The translations under genes were made by a program, and so were the position numbers. DNA of 64,000 bases from Ramlibacter tataouinensis TTB310. Lineage in GTDB: Bacteria > Pseudomonadota > Gammaproteobacteria > Burkholderiales > Burkholderiaceae_C. Each line of letters begins with the position of its first letter. Position 1 is the stretch's first letter. The stretch spans positions 62,001-126,000 of the forward strand of contig NC_015677.1 in assembly GCF_000215705.1 (NCBI RefSeq). Direction: 5' to 3'. Of this stretch, positions 49,859-58,066 are shown in pieces. Below the pieces are notes generated by a model. The model had not been told where the DNA came from. It worked only from the letters and a program-made list of their open reading frames with translations, and did no database searches.

Positions 49859-50677
49859 ATGGTCCGTTCGAGCCATGGGGCTTTCCGTGACATGACGATT
49901 CCCGCCTTCACCACACTGGGCGCCGGCCCCACCGTGCTGATGCTGCACGGCATCGGCGGCGGCCACCTGGCCTTCGCGCCGCAGGTCGAGACATTGGCGG
50001 GCTGCGGCTACCGTGCCGTGGCCTGGGACATGCCGGGCTACGGGCGCAGCGCGCCCATCGAGCCCTACACCTTCAAGGGCCTGGCCGAACGCTGCATCGC
50101 ATTGATCGAGGCGCTGCGCTGCGGCAGCGTCGCCCTAGTGGGGCACAGCATGGGCGGCATGGTGGCGCAGGAGGTGGTGGCGCGGCGTCCCGAGCTGGTG
50201 AACCGGCTGGTGCTGTGCGGCACCTCGCCCGCCTTCGGCAGGCCTGAGGGCGACTGGCAGCGCGAGTTCATCGCCAGCCGCACCGCGCCGCTGGCGGCGG
50301 GGCAGGGCATGGCCGAGCTGGCCGCGACGCTGGTGCCGCGGATGGTCGGCCCCGGCGCGCTGCCCGAGGGCGTGCGGCTGGCGCAGCACTGCATGGCGCA
50401 GGTGCCGCCGTCCGTCTACCGCCGCGCGCTGGAATGCCTGGTCACCTTCGACCGGCGCGCCAGCCTGGCCGGCATCCACGTGCCCACGCTGCTGGTGGCC
50501 GGCGAGCACGACCGCGCCGCGCCGCCGGCGGTCATGAAGAAGATGAGCGGCGCGATCGCCGGCAGCACCTACCACGAGCTGTCCGGCATCGGTCACCTGC
50601 AGAACCTGGAAGCGCCGGACGAGTTCGATACCGTGCTGCTGCGTTTCCTGTCGTTGCCGCGGCAGCTGCTGCACTGA
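49859..50677 (+). CDS. alpha/beta hydrolase
   Basis: A 272-residue hydrolase with the catalytic triad in order: Ser in LVGHSMGGMVAQEVV, Asp in VAGEHDRAAPP and His in GIGHLQNLEAP. Its oxyanion strand is VLMLHGIGGGHLAF. The ATG at 49859 has GGAG eight bases upstream, so it is preferred over ATG at 49892 (MTIPAFTTL), where homology-like sequence begins. It resembles 3-oxoadipate enol-lactonase and other ring-cleavage hydrolases. Placement divergent from a flavin reductase/MarR unit suggests aromatic catabolism, which is inference. Confidence 0.88.
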   Translation: MVRSSHGAFRDMTIPAFTTLGAGPTVLMLHGIGGGHLAFAPQVETLAGCGYRAVAWDMPGYGRSAPIEPYTFKGLAERCIALIEALRCGSVALVGHSMGGMVAQEVVARRPELVNRLVLCGTSPAFGRPEGDWQREFIASRTAPLAAGQGMAELAATLVPRMVGPGALPEGVRLAQHCMAQVPPSVYRRALECLVTFDRRASLAGIHVPTLLVAGEHDRAAPPAVMKKMSGAIAGSTYHELSGIGHLQNLEAPDEFDTVLLRFLSLPRQLLH

Positions 50678-50756
50678 GGCGGCGCGGGCTCCGTTCTCCT
50701 ACACCGGCGGCCGCGGGCCCGCCGTAGATTGGCTGCATCCCTCCAGGAGAGAACGC

Positions 50757-51020
50757 ATGCCCGATCCCAAGGACAACACCAAGCTGAGCGGTGACACCCA
50801 CCCGCCCGACGTGGAAAGCGACCTGCCGGTGCAGTCCGGCGCGAGCGACCCCCTCGGCGCCGTGGCCCAGCCGCGTGACCGGCCGGGGCAGTACGGCCGC
50901 GGGCGCGGCATCCCGAAGGCCGGCGTGCTGACGGAGGGCGGTGGCGACCAGGATGACGCACCCGGCGCCGATGCAGGTGATGGCGGCAGTGGGGGTGACG
51001 GCGGCGGCAGCGGCGACTAG
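50757..51020 (+). CDS. small acidic Gly/Asp-rich protein
   Basis: An 87-residue hydrophilic protein starting MPDPKDNTKLSGDTHPPDV and ending in a Gly/Asp/Ser-rich tail. It has no hydrophobic core and is likely disordered. AGGAG precedes the ATG by six bases. It is probably real because of the ribosome site and the lack of stops, but the Gly-rich tail could also reflect GC-rich DNA. No function is known. Confidence 0.5.
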   Translation: MPDPKDNTKLSGDTHPPDVESDLPVQSGASDPLGAVAQPRDRPGQYGRGRGIPKAGVLTEGGGDQDDAPGADAGDGGSGGDGGGSGD

Positions 51021-51104
51021 TTTCCCGCCGGTCGAGGGCGTGGGTGGCGCGCGGGAGCCCGCGGTCCCGCGCACAATGGGCCTCCTGCTGGAGAGTCATT
51101 GAAG

Positions 51105-53447
51105 ATGAGCGACGACACTGCCACCCCCGACCTCGCCACCGCCCGCTTCGGCAGCGGCCGCGCCGTGCCGCGCATCGAGGACGAAGGCCTGCTCAAGGGC
51201 CTGGGCCGCTTCACCGACGACCTGCTGCCCGCCGGCACGCTGCGGGTGGTATTCGTGCGCTCGCCCTATCCCCATGCGCGCATCGTCTCGGTCGACACCG
51301 CCCAGGCCCGGGCCATGCCCGGCGTGGCCCTGGTGGCCAGCGGCGCCGACCTGGCGCGCGCCGGGGTCAAGCCGCTGCCGGTCAACGGCAACTTCAAGCG
51401 CCCGGGCGGCGCGCCCGGCGCCTCGCCTCAGCGGCCCGTGCTGGCGCACGAGCGCGTGCGCTTCGTCGGCGAACCGGTGGCCATCGTGGTGGCGCAGTCG
51501 CTGCAGCAGGCGCGCGACGCGGCCGAGGCGGTGGGGGTCGAGTACGAGGAACTGCCGCAGGTGGTGGACGTCAGGCAGGCGGTGGACGGCGGCATCGTGG
51601 CGATCTGCGACCAGGCGCCCGACAACATCGCGGCCGAATCGCGCTATGGCGACGCGGCGGCGGCGCAGGCGGCGTTCGCCAAGGCGGCCCATGTGGTCGC
51701 GCTGGATGTCGAGAACCAGCGGGTCGTCGCGCTGTCGCTGGAGCCGCGCGCCGTGCTGGCCCAGGTGGCGGAGGACGGGCGCCTGGCCCTGCGCATGAGC
51801 ACGCAGATGCCCTCGGGCGTGCGCAACGCCATCTGCGACAGCCTGGGCCTGCGGCGCGAGCAGGTGCGCGTGACGGTGGGCGACGTGGGCGGCGGCTTCG
51901 GCATGAAGACCGGCGCCTACCCCGAGGACCTGGCCATCGCCTGGGCCGCCTGGCAGCTCAAGCGCCCGCTGAAATGGGCGGCCGACCGCAGCGAGGAGTT
52001 CCTGTCCAGCCACCACGGCCGCGACGTGCGCCAGCATGCCGAGCTGGCGCTGGCGGCCGACGGCCGCATCCTGGCGCTGCGGCTGCGCTCGCTGGCCAAC
52101 GTGGGCGCCTATGCCACCGGCACGGGCACGGCCATCCAGCTGCTGATCGGCCCCTGGGTGCAGACCAGCGTGTACGACATCCCCTGCATCGACTTCCACT
52201 TCGGCGCGGTGCTCACCAACACCGCGCCCACCGGTGCCTACCGCGGCGCCGGGCGGCCCGAGGCCATCTATCTGATCGAGCGGCTGATGGACGAGGCCGC
52301 GCGCCGCACCGGCATCGACCGCACCCTGCTGCGCCGGCGCAACTTCATCCGGCCGGAGCAGATGCCCTACAAGAACCCCATGGGCCAGACCTACGACGTG
52401 GGCCGCTTCGAGCACGTGATGGACCAGGCCCTGCGGCAGGCCGGCTGGGCCGGCTTCGACGTCCGCGCCGCGGCCAGCCGGGTCCGGGGCAAGTGGCGCG
52501 GCCTGGGCCTCGCCACCTTCCTGGAGTGGACCGGCGGCAATGCGCTGGAGGAGAGGGTCACCGTCTCGGTGCTGCCCGACGGCGTGATCGAGGTGTTCTC
52601 CGCGGTGAACCAGATGGGCCAGGGCATCGCCACCACGCTGGCGCAGCTGGTGGTGGACGTGTTCGGCGTGGACATCGACCAGGTGCGCGTGGTGATGGGC
52701 GACACCGACCGCGGCGACGGTTTCGGCAGTGCGGGATCGCGCTCGCTGTTCACCGGCGGCTCGGCGCTGCGTGCCGGTGCCGAGAAGACGTTGGATGCCG
52801 CGCGCGAGCTGGCCGCGCGCGAGCTGGAGGCCAGCGCCGCCGACCTGGAGTACGTCGCGGGCCGCTTCAGCGTGCGCGGCACCGACCTGGCCGTCGACCT
52901 GTTCGCGCTGGCCGGCAAGCAGCCGCAGCGGCGCATCCACCTGGAGAGCACCACCGCCGTGGCGGGACCGAGCTGGCCCAACGGCTGCCACATCAGCGAG
53001 GTGGAGCTGGACCCCGCCACCGGCGAGGTGCAGGTGGTGGCCTACAGCAGCGTCAACGACGTGGGCCGCGTGGTCAACCCCACCATCGTGCGCGGCCAGC
53101 TCGAGGGCGGCGCAGTGCAGGGCATCGGCCAGGCGCTGAGCGAGCGGATGGTGTACGACGCCGCGACCGGCCAGCCCATCACCGGCAGCCTGATGGACTA
53201 CGCCGCGCCGCGCTTCGACGCCGTGCGCTGCGAGTTCGTCACGCGCATGGACGAGTCCACGCCGTGCAGGAACAACCCGCTGGGCGTCAAGGGCGTGGGC
53301 GAGCTGGGCACCATCGGCGCCACGCCCTGCGTGGTCAACGCGGTGGCCGATGCGCTGGCCCGCGCCGGCCGGGCCGAGCTGGCGCCGCGGCTGCAGATGC
53401 CGCTGAGCCCGGCGCGGGTCTGGGGCCTGCTGCACGAAGCGGACTGA
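51105..53447 (+). CDS. xanthine dehydrogenase family molybdopterin-binding subunit (CoxL-like)
   Basis: A 780-residue large subunit of a molybdenum hydroxylase. The start ATG is at 51105 (a TTG at 51099 is possible). The domain order is aldehyde oxidase a/b hammerhead (about 15-135), then the molybdenum-cofactor domains, with GDVGGGFGMKTGAYPE near 262, active-site loop TGAYRGAGRPEAIYL near 376, and late GVKGVGELGTIGATP. The loop differs from the AYRCSFR of true CO dehydrogenase, so it is form II, acting on aldehydes or N-heterocycles. The usual partner subunits (FAD and 2Fe-2S) are not beside it. Confidence 0.9.
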   Translation: MSDDTATPDLATARFGSGRAVPRIEDEGLLKGLGRFTDDLLPAGTLRVVFVRSPYPHARIVSVDTAQARAMPGVALVASGADLARAGVKPLPVNGNFKRPGGAPGASPQRPVLAHERVRFVGEPVAIVVAQSLQQARDAAEAVGVEYEELPQVVDVRQAVDGGIVAICDQAPDNIAAESRYGDAAAAQAAFAKAAHVVALDVENQRVVALSLEPRAVLAQVAEDGRLALRMSTQMPSGVRNAICDSLGLRREQVRVTVGDVGGGFGMKTGAYPEDLAIAWAAWQLKRPLKWAADRSEEFLSSHHGRDVRQHAELALAADGRILALRLRSLANVGAYATGTGTAIQLLIGPWVQTSVYDIPCIDFHFGAVLTNTAPTGAYRGAGRPEAIYLIERLMDEAARRTGIDRTLLRRRNFIRPEQMPYKNPMGQTYDVGRFEHVMDQALRQAGWAGFDVRAAASRVRGKWRGLGLATFLEWTGGNALEERVTVSVLPDGVIEVFSAVNQMGQGIATTLAQLVVDVFGVDIDQVRVVMGDTDRGDGFGSAGSRSLFTGGSALRAGAEKTLDAARELAARELEASAADLEYVAGRFSVRGTDLAVDLFALAGKQPQRRIHLESTTAVAGPSWPNGCHISEVELDPATGEVQVVAYSSVNDVGRVVNPTIVRGQLEGGAVQGIGQALSERMVYDAATGQPITGSLMDYAAPRFDAVRCEFVTRMDESTPCRNNPLGVKGVGELGTIGATPCVVNAVADALARAGRAELAPRLQMPLSPARVWGLLHEAD

Positions 53448-53469
53448 AGACCCCGCCCGCTTGCCAGCG

Positions 53470-53868
53470 ATGCCCTACCTGCTGCTCGCCGACCTGGTGC
53501 TGGCGCTGCACGTCGCCGTGGTGCTGTTCGTGGTCGGCGGGCTGGCGGCCATCGTGCTGGGCAATTTGCTGGGCCGGTGGCCGGTGGTCAATACGCTGCG
53601 CTTTCGCGTGGCGCACCTGGCTGCCATCGCGATCGTCGTGGCAGAGGCCTGGGCCGGGGTGGTGTGCCCGCTCACCACGCTGGAGATGGCGCTGCGCGCC
53701 CGGGCCGGCGCCGCGACCTATGCGGGCGGCTTCGTGCAGCACTGGCTGCAGGGCCTGCTGTACTACGAGCTGCCGGCCTGGGCCTTCACCACGGCCTACA
53801 CCGTGTTCGGCCTGGCGGTCCTGGCCGCGTGGGCGTGCTGGCCGCCGCGCCGGCGCGCCGCCCCTTGA
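53470..53868 (+). CDS. DUF2784 membrane protein
   Basis: A 132-residue inner-membrane protein of the DUF2784 family, with four helices and the family blocks LLADLVLALHVAVVLFVVGG, RVAHLAAIAIVVAEAWAGVVCPLTTLE and GGFVQHWLQGLLYYELP. The conserved His residues in the first two blocks suggest a haem or metal role, but none is shown. The ATG at 53470 is used. It lies 22 bases after the molybdoenzyme gene, so it may be cotranscribed. Confidence 0.85.
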   Translation: MPYLLLADLVLALHVAVVLFVVGGLAAIVLGNLLGRWPVVNTLRFRVAHLAAIAIVVAEAWAGVVCPLTTLEMALRARAGAATYAGGFVQHWLQGLLYYELPAWAFTTAYTVFGLAVLAAWACWPPRRRAAP

Positions 53869-53965
53869 AAGCGCCGGGCGCCACCGCCATTTTGCGGATA
53901 CGGTCCGCGGCCACGGTGGCCCGGGCCGGGTTGTCCATGTCCAAGCTTTGTTGAAGGAGGTCTGT

Positions 53966-54343
53966 ATGTTCTTCGCACCCGCTTTGCGCACTGGAGAACT
54001 GGCGCGCCAACCCGGCGTTCTGGACTTCGGCCTGGAACGTTTCCTCAACGACACCTACCGCCACCTCGGCCGCGCCGGCTACGAGCTGCAGGAGGATGAC
54101 AAGTCCTGGCTGCTGGCGATCGATGTGCCCGGCGTGGCCAAGGAGCACCTGGCGGTGCACGTGGAAGGCAACATGGTGAGGATCGAAACCTCGCGCGAGG
54201 CCAGCCGCCACTTCAAGGCGGCCTATGAGCTGCCGCAGGAGATCGACGTCGACGCCTGCGAGGCCAAGCTGGAGAACGGCGTGCTGATGCTGCGCCTGGC
54301 CAAGCTGCCGCAGGCGCAGGGCCGGCAGGTCCGGATCAGCTGA
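53966..54343 (+). CDS. Hsp20/alpha-crystallin small heat-shock protein
   Basis: A 125-residue holdase chaperone. The alpha-crystallin domain covers about residues 40-118, including SWLLAIDVPGVAKEHLAVHVEG and the late ANGVLML-type strand LENGVLMLRLAKLP. A perfect AAGGAGG ribosome site precedes the ATG. The N-terminal arm and the C-terminal tail are short, so oligomer size is likely small. It converges with an 8-base overlap on the D-amino-acid dehydrogenase gene. Confidence 0.93.
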   Translation: MFFAPALRTGELARQPGVLDFGLERFLNDTYRHLGRAGYELQEDDKSWLLAIDVPGVAKEHLAVHVEGNMVRIETSREASRHFKAAYELPQEIDVDACEAKLENGVLMLRLAKLPQAQGRQVRIS

Positions 54344-55679
54344 TGGGCGCCCGGGCGGCCGTGCGCGGCCGCCCGCTTTCCTGCGAAGCACCAAAACCGT
54401 AGATGCCGAAATCCATCTGCGGCCGCTCGCCGCTGATCAGCTCGGCCAGCGCCTTGCCCGAACCGGCGCCATGGGTCCAGCCCAGCGTGCCGTGGCCGGC
54501 GTTGACCCACAGCTTGCCGACCTGGGTGCGGCCGATGTAGGGGATATTGGTGGGCGTGGCCGGGCGCAGGCCGGTCCAATAGCGCGGGTTGCCGCCCTGG
54601 TCTTCGCCGCGGGTGTCGCACACGCCCGGCAGCACCGCCTCGATGCGCTCGGCCAGCATGCGGCAGCGCGCCCGCGCGACGGGGGTGTCCAGCCGCGTGT
54701 CGAAGCCCGCCAGCTCGATGGTGCCGGCCACCCGCAGCTCGTCGCCCAGGCGGCTCATCGCGCACTTCACCTCGTCGTCGATGGTGCTGACGCTGGGCGC
54801 CAGCTCGGGCCGCAGGATGCGGAAGGTCGCGCTGTAGCCCTTGCCGGGGTAGATGGGCAAGTCGACGCCGACGCCGCGCAGCAGCGGGGCGCTGTAGCTG
54901 CCGCAGGCCACGACCACCGCATCGGCCTGGATCGAGCGTGCGCCGCCGGTGCTGCGATCGCGCACCCGCACGCCGGTGATCTCGCCGCCGGCCTTCTCCA
55001 GCCGCTCGATGTCGTGGCGGTAGAGGAAGCGCGCGCCGCGCGCGGCGGCCCGGTCGGCCAGCTGCTCGGTGAACAGGCGGGCGTCGCCGCTCTCGTCGCT
55101 CTCGGTATAGGTGCCGCCGACGATGCGGTGGCCGAAGGAGCGGAAGGCCGGCTCGATGGCCAGCAGCTCCTCGCGGCTGACCACGCGCCGGTCCACGCCG
55201 TAGCGGCGCATCAGCTCGGCGGCATGGGCGGCGTCGTCGAAGCCGGCCGGGTCGGTGAAGTAGTGGGCGATGCCGCGCTCCAGCCGCTGGTACCGGATGC
55301 CGGTGGCGCGCACCACCTCCTTGAGGGCTGCATGGCTGTAGGCGCCCAGGGCGACCAGCTGGCGCACGTTGCGCTCGAAGGCCTGGTCGTTGCACTGGGC
55401 CAGGAACTGCAGGCCCCAGCGCCACTGACGCCAGTCGAGCTGCGGCCGAAACAGCAGCGGCGCGTCGTTGCGGAACATCCACTTGAGCAGCTTGGCCGGC
55501 GCATGCCGGTTGGCCCAGGGCTCGCAATAGCTCACCGAGATCTGGGCCGCGTTGGCGAAGCTGGTCTCGCGGGCCGCGGCCGGCTGGCGGTCCACCACGG
55601 TCACGTCGTGGCCGCGCTCGATCAGGTGCCAGGCGGTGCTGGTGCCGATGATGCCGGCGCCGAGGACAAGGACGTTCAT
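54336..55679 (-). CDS. D-amino acid dehydrogenase-like flavoprotein
   Basis: A 447-residue FAD oxidoreductase (DAO family). The FAD motif VLVLGAGIIGTSTAWHL begins at residue 4, followed by ETSFANAAQISVSYCEPWA, which is typical of DadA. The C-terminal end carries GLRPATPTNIPYIGRT and VNAGHGTLGWTHGAGSGKALAELI. It would oxidise D-amino acids to keto acids and pass electrons to the membrane quinone pool. It is divergent across 110 bases from the ArgP-type regulator. Assignment to dadA itself is likely, but paralogs are common. Confidence 0.88.
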   Translation of the reverse strand: MNVLVLGAGIIGTSTAWHLIERGHDVTVVDRQPAAARETSFANAAQISVSYCEPWANRHAPAKLLKWMFRNDAPLLFRPQLDWRQWRWGLQFLAQCNDQAFERNVRQLVALGAYSHAALKEVVRATGIRYQRLERGIAHYFTDPAGFDDAAHAAELMRRYGVDRRVVSREELLAIEPAFRSFGHRIVGGTYTESDESGDARLFTEQLADRAAARGARFLYRHDIERLEKAGGEITGVRVRDRSTGGARSIQADAVVVACGSYSAPLLRGVGVDLPIYPGKGYSATFRILRPELAPSVSTIDDEVKCAMSRLGDELRVAGTIELAGFDTRLDTPVARARCRMLAERIEAVLPGVCDTRGEDQGGNPRYWTGLRPATPTNIPYIGRTQVGKLWVNAGHGTLGWTHGAGSGKALAELISGERPQMDFGIYGFGASQESGRPRTAARAPIS

Positions 55680-55789
55680 GGCGCACCAGTGTGTCCCAGC
55701 TTGTCCGCAAGCAACAGCCTCATTAAACTGCCAGCCAAAATATCAGCAGACCTTATGCAAGGACAGCCACCGGCGCGGCCGTTTCATTG

Positions 55790-56701
55790 ATGAGCACCTT
55801 TGACCCCGATGCCCTGGAGTGCCTGGCCGCGATCGTGGAGGAGGGCGGTTTCGAGCGCGCGGCGCAGCGCCTGTCCATCACGCAGTCGGCGGTGTCACAG
55901 CGCCTGCGCGCGCTGGAGGCGCAGATCGGCACCGTGCTGATCGTGCGCAGCCGCCCCCTCAAGCCGACGGCGGCGGGGCAGTTGCTGCTCAAGCACACCA
56001 AGCAGCTGCGCCTGCTGCGCGCCGACCTGGAGCGCGACCTCAAGGAGCTGGCGCCCAGCTCCACCGGCAGCGGCCGCGAGGAGGAGCGCATCTCCATCGC
56101 CATCAACGCCGACAGCATCGCCACCTGGGCGCTGCCGGCGCTGGACGAGCTGGCGCGCCAGGGCCTGCCGCTGGAGATCATCACCGACGACCAGGACTTC
56201 ACCCACGAATGGCTGCGCGAAGGCCAGGTGCTGGGCTGCGTCACCACGCTCAAGCAGGCGCTGCGCGGCTGCAAGGTGCTGCCGCTGGGTGCCATGCCTT
56301 ATGTGCTGGTGGCCAGCCGCGACTTCGCGCGCGAGCACTGCCCGCAGGGGTTGACGCCGCACAACTTCCGCGAGCTGCCCTTCATCGCCTTCAACCGCAA
56401 GGACGACATGCAAAGCGAGTTCGTGGCCAAGGCCTTCGGCCTGCGCCGGGTCACGCTCAGCCAGCTGTTCGTGCCCAGTTCGGAAGGCCAGGTGCGCGCC
56501 GTGCTGGCGGGCTGGGGCGCCAGCGTGGTGCCCGAGCTGCTGGCCCGGCCGCTGCTGGCCCAGGGCGCGCTGGTCAACCTGGTGCCGCAGCAGCAGCTGC
56601 CCATCCAGCTGTACTGGCACTGCTGGAATCTCGAGTCCGAGGTGCTGGACGCCCTGACGGCGGCCCTGGCCCGAGGCGCGGCCGCGCTGGCCGCCGGCTA
56701 G
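55790..56701 (+). CDS. argP: LysR family regulator ArgP
   Basis: A 303-residue LysR regulator of the ArgP/LysG group. The helix-turn-helix is FERAAQRLSITQSAVSQRLRALEAQIG near the N-terminus. The central ITDDQDFTHEWLREGQVLGCVTTL with its DDQ and the block LGAMPYVLVASRDFA are characteristic of ArgP, which senses lysine and arginine and often controls argO/lysE exporters. Here it is divergent from a D-amino-acid dehydrogenase gene. ATG at 55790 is used; a TTG precedes it by one codon. Confidence 0.9.
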   Translation: MSTFDPDALECLAAIVEEGGFERAAQRLSITQSAVSQRLRALEAQIGTVLIVRSRPLKPTAAGQLLLKHTKQLRLLRADLERDLKELAPSSTGSGREEERISIAINADSIATWALPALDELARQGLPLEIITDDQDFTHEWLREGQVLGCVTTLKQALRGCKVLPLGAMPYVLVASRDFAREHCPQGLTPHNFRELPFIAFNRKDDMQSEFVAKAFGLRRVTLSQLFVPSSEGQVRAVLAGWGASVVPELLARPLLAQGALVNLVPQQQLPIQLYWHCWNLESEVLDALTAALARGAAALAAG

Positions 56702-56844
56702 GCGCCGCTGCCCAGGCCGCCGCCGAACGCCGAGGGGGCGAAGCTTTCGAGCATGGCGTCCGGCGGCGTCGCCCAGGCGAACAGCAGCGCCAGCAGCGTG
56801 GCGGCCAGCCAGGCCAGGGTGGACAGCCAGGGGGTTTTCATCAT
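56698..56844 (-). CDS. 48-residue membrane or secreted microprotein
   Basis: Read directly from the minus strand: starts MMKTPWLSTLAWLAATLLAL, with one hydrophobic helix of about 18 residues, then WATPPDAMLESFAPSAF and a Gly-rich end. Its stop (TAG) overlaps the convergent argP stop. It could be a signal-peptide-bearing or single-pass protein. There is no good ribosome site, so it is less certain than its neighbours. Confidence 0.35.
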   Translation of the reverse strand: MMKTPWLSTLAWLAATLLALLFAWATPPDAMLESFAPSAFGGGLGSGA

Positions 56845-56897
56845 GGTCTCGAAGTCGTGACAGCGTCGATCCAGTGTCGTTGCAGCTCATTTAGTGG

Positions 56898-56911
56898 CAA
56901 GCCCCGGCTTG
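56898..56911. promoter_or_regulatory. palindrome upstream of the TetR gene
   Basis: CAAGCC, CC, GGCTTG is a perfect inverted repeat with six-base arms, 52 bases before the TetR start, in an AT-rich promoter patch that also contains TTTGTTCACAAC. It is a candidate operator for this TetR or for the microprotein on the other strand. Confidence 0.35.
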
Positions 56912-56962
56912 TAAAGAGCAGACTTGGGTTTGTTCACAACGGTAACGCGTAGAATTTGCCGG

Positions 56963-57586
56963 ATGAACCCCCGTCCGCTCCCGAGCGCCAAGCCCTCCTT
57001 CAAGGAGCAGATGCTGGCTGCCCGCGAGGAAGCCATCGTCCAGAATGTCAACCGGCTGCTGGCGGAAAAGGGCTTCGAGGCCATGACGGTGGACGAGGTG
57101 GCGGCCGCCGTGGGCATCGCCAAGGCCAGCCTGTACAAGCACTTCACCAGCAAGGAAGACCTGGCCGCCGCGGCCATGGTGCGGATGCTGCGCCGCGCCC
57201 GCCAGTTCCTGGACGCGGTGGATCCCGCCCTGTCGCCTCTGGACAAGCTGCGGGCGGCGGTGCGCTGGACGCTGCAGGTGCAGCTGGAAGGCCAGATGCC
57301 GGCGCTGCCCAGCCAGAACTCCAGCCTGCGGGCGGCGCTGATGGCCAACCGCGATTACCTGGACACGCTGATGGAGATCAGCGACGAGCTGGGCGGATGG
57401 ATCGAGGCGGCCCAGAAGGAGGGCAGCGTCAATCCCAAGCTGCCGGCGCTGGCGGTGCTCTACACGCTGTACGCCCGCGGCTGCGACCCGGTGCTGGGCT
57501 TCCTGCAGTCGTCCGGCCAGCACAGCGACGAAGAGATCGTCGAGCTGGTCCTGAGCACCTGTTTCGACGGCCTGAGGAACCGCTAG
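56963..57586 (+). CDS. TetR family regulator
   Basis: A 207-residue regulator. The N-terminal helices carry VNRLLAEKGFEAMTVDEVAAAVGIAKASLYKHF, where the recognition helix is AKASLYKHFTSKEDL. The C-terminal part resembles the AcrR/YcdC-type dimer domain. The ATG at 56963 is used; upstream open frame lacks conserved sequence. It overlaps the convergent universal stress gene by nothing (one base gap). The ligand and targets are unknown. Confidence 0.9.
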   Translation: MNPRPLPSAKPSFKEQMLAAREEAIVQNVNRLLAEKGFEAMTVDEVAAAVGIAKASLYKHFTSKEDLAAAAMVRMLRRARQFLDAVDPALSPLDKLRAAVRWTLQVQLEGQMPALPSQNSSLRAALMANRDYLDTLMEISDELGGWIEAAQKEGSVNPKLPALAVLYTLYARGCDPVLGFLQSSGQHSDEEIVELVLSTCFDGLRNR

Positions 57587-57587
57587 T

Positions 57588-58010
57588 TCACCTCACGAGC
57601 AGCACCGGCACCTTGGAATGCGCCAGCACGCGGTTGGCGACCGACCCCATCACCAGGCGGCCCAGCGCACCGTGGCCGTGCGAGCCCATGATCACCAGGT
57701 CGTAGCCGTTCTGGTCGGCGAAGTCGCCGATGGTCTCGCCCGCCGAACCCGCCTTCCAGGTGCCGCTGGCGCGCAGGCCACGCGAGCTCAGGGCGGCAAC
57801 GGCGGGTTCCAGCACCTTCTGCGCCTCTTCGCGGTAGTAGTCCTGGGTGGCCTGCGAGCCCACCACCGAGGCCGCATGGTTGGGTAGCGGCGTCTGGGCG
57901 TTGAACACGGTGTATTCATGGCTGTTGTCGAACAGCGCACGCTGCGCGGCCACGTAGTCGAGCATCTTGCGGGTGTACTCGCTGCCGTCCACGGCCAAGA
58001 GAATCTTCAT
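57588..58010 (-). CDS. universal stress protein (UspA family)
   Basis: A 140-residue single-domain protein. The N-terminal strand MKILLAVDGSEYTRKMLDY has the nucleotide-binding Asp, and the C-terminal VIMGSHGHGALGRLVMGSV is the G-2X-G-9X-G(S/T) ATP loop, followed by SKVPVLLVR. It is a cytosolic stress protein, with unknown precise role. It stands alone; the next gene on the same strand starts 56 bases away. Confidence 0.95.
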   Translation of the reverse strand: MKILLAVDGSEYTRKMLDYVAAQRALFDNSHEYTVFNAQTPLPNHAASVVGSQATQDYYREEAQKVLEPAVAALSSRGLRASGTWKAGSAGETIGDFADQNGYDLVIMGSHGHGALGRLVMGSVANRVLAHSKVPVLLVR

Positions 58011-58066
58011 CGCGACCTCCTTGTGCTTGATCCCCGCAAGCTAGCACGGCGGCAGCGGGTGCGGCG

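Noticed and set aside
49270..49966. A longer MarR frame starting at 49966
   Set aside because: It reads antisense-like sequence through the flavin reductase gene; the MarR homology starts at 49255.
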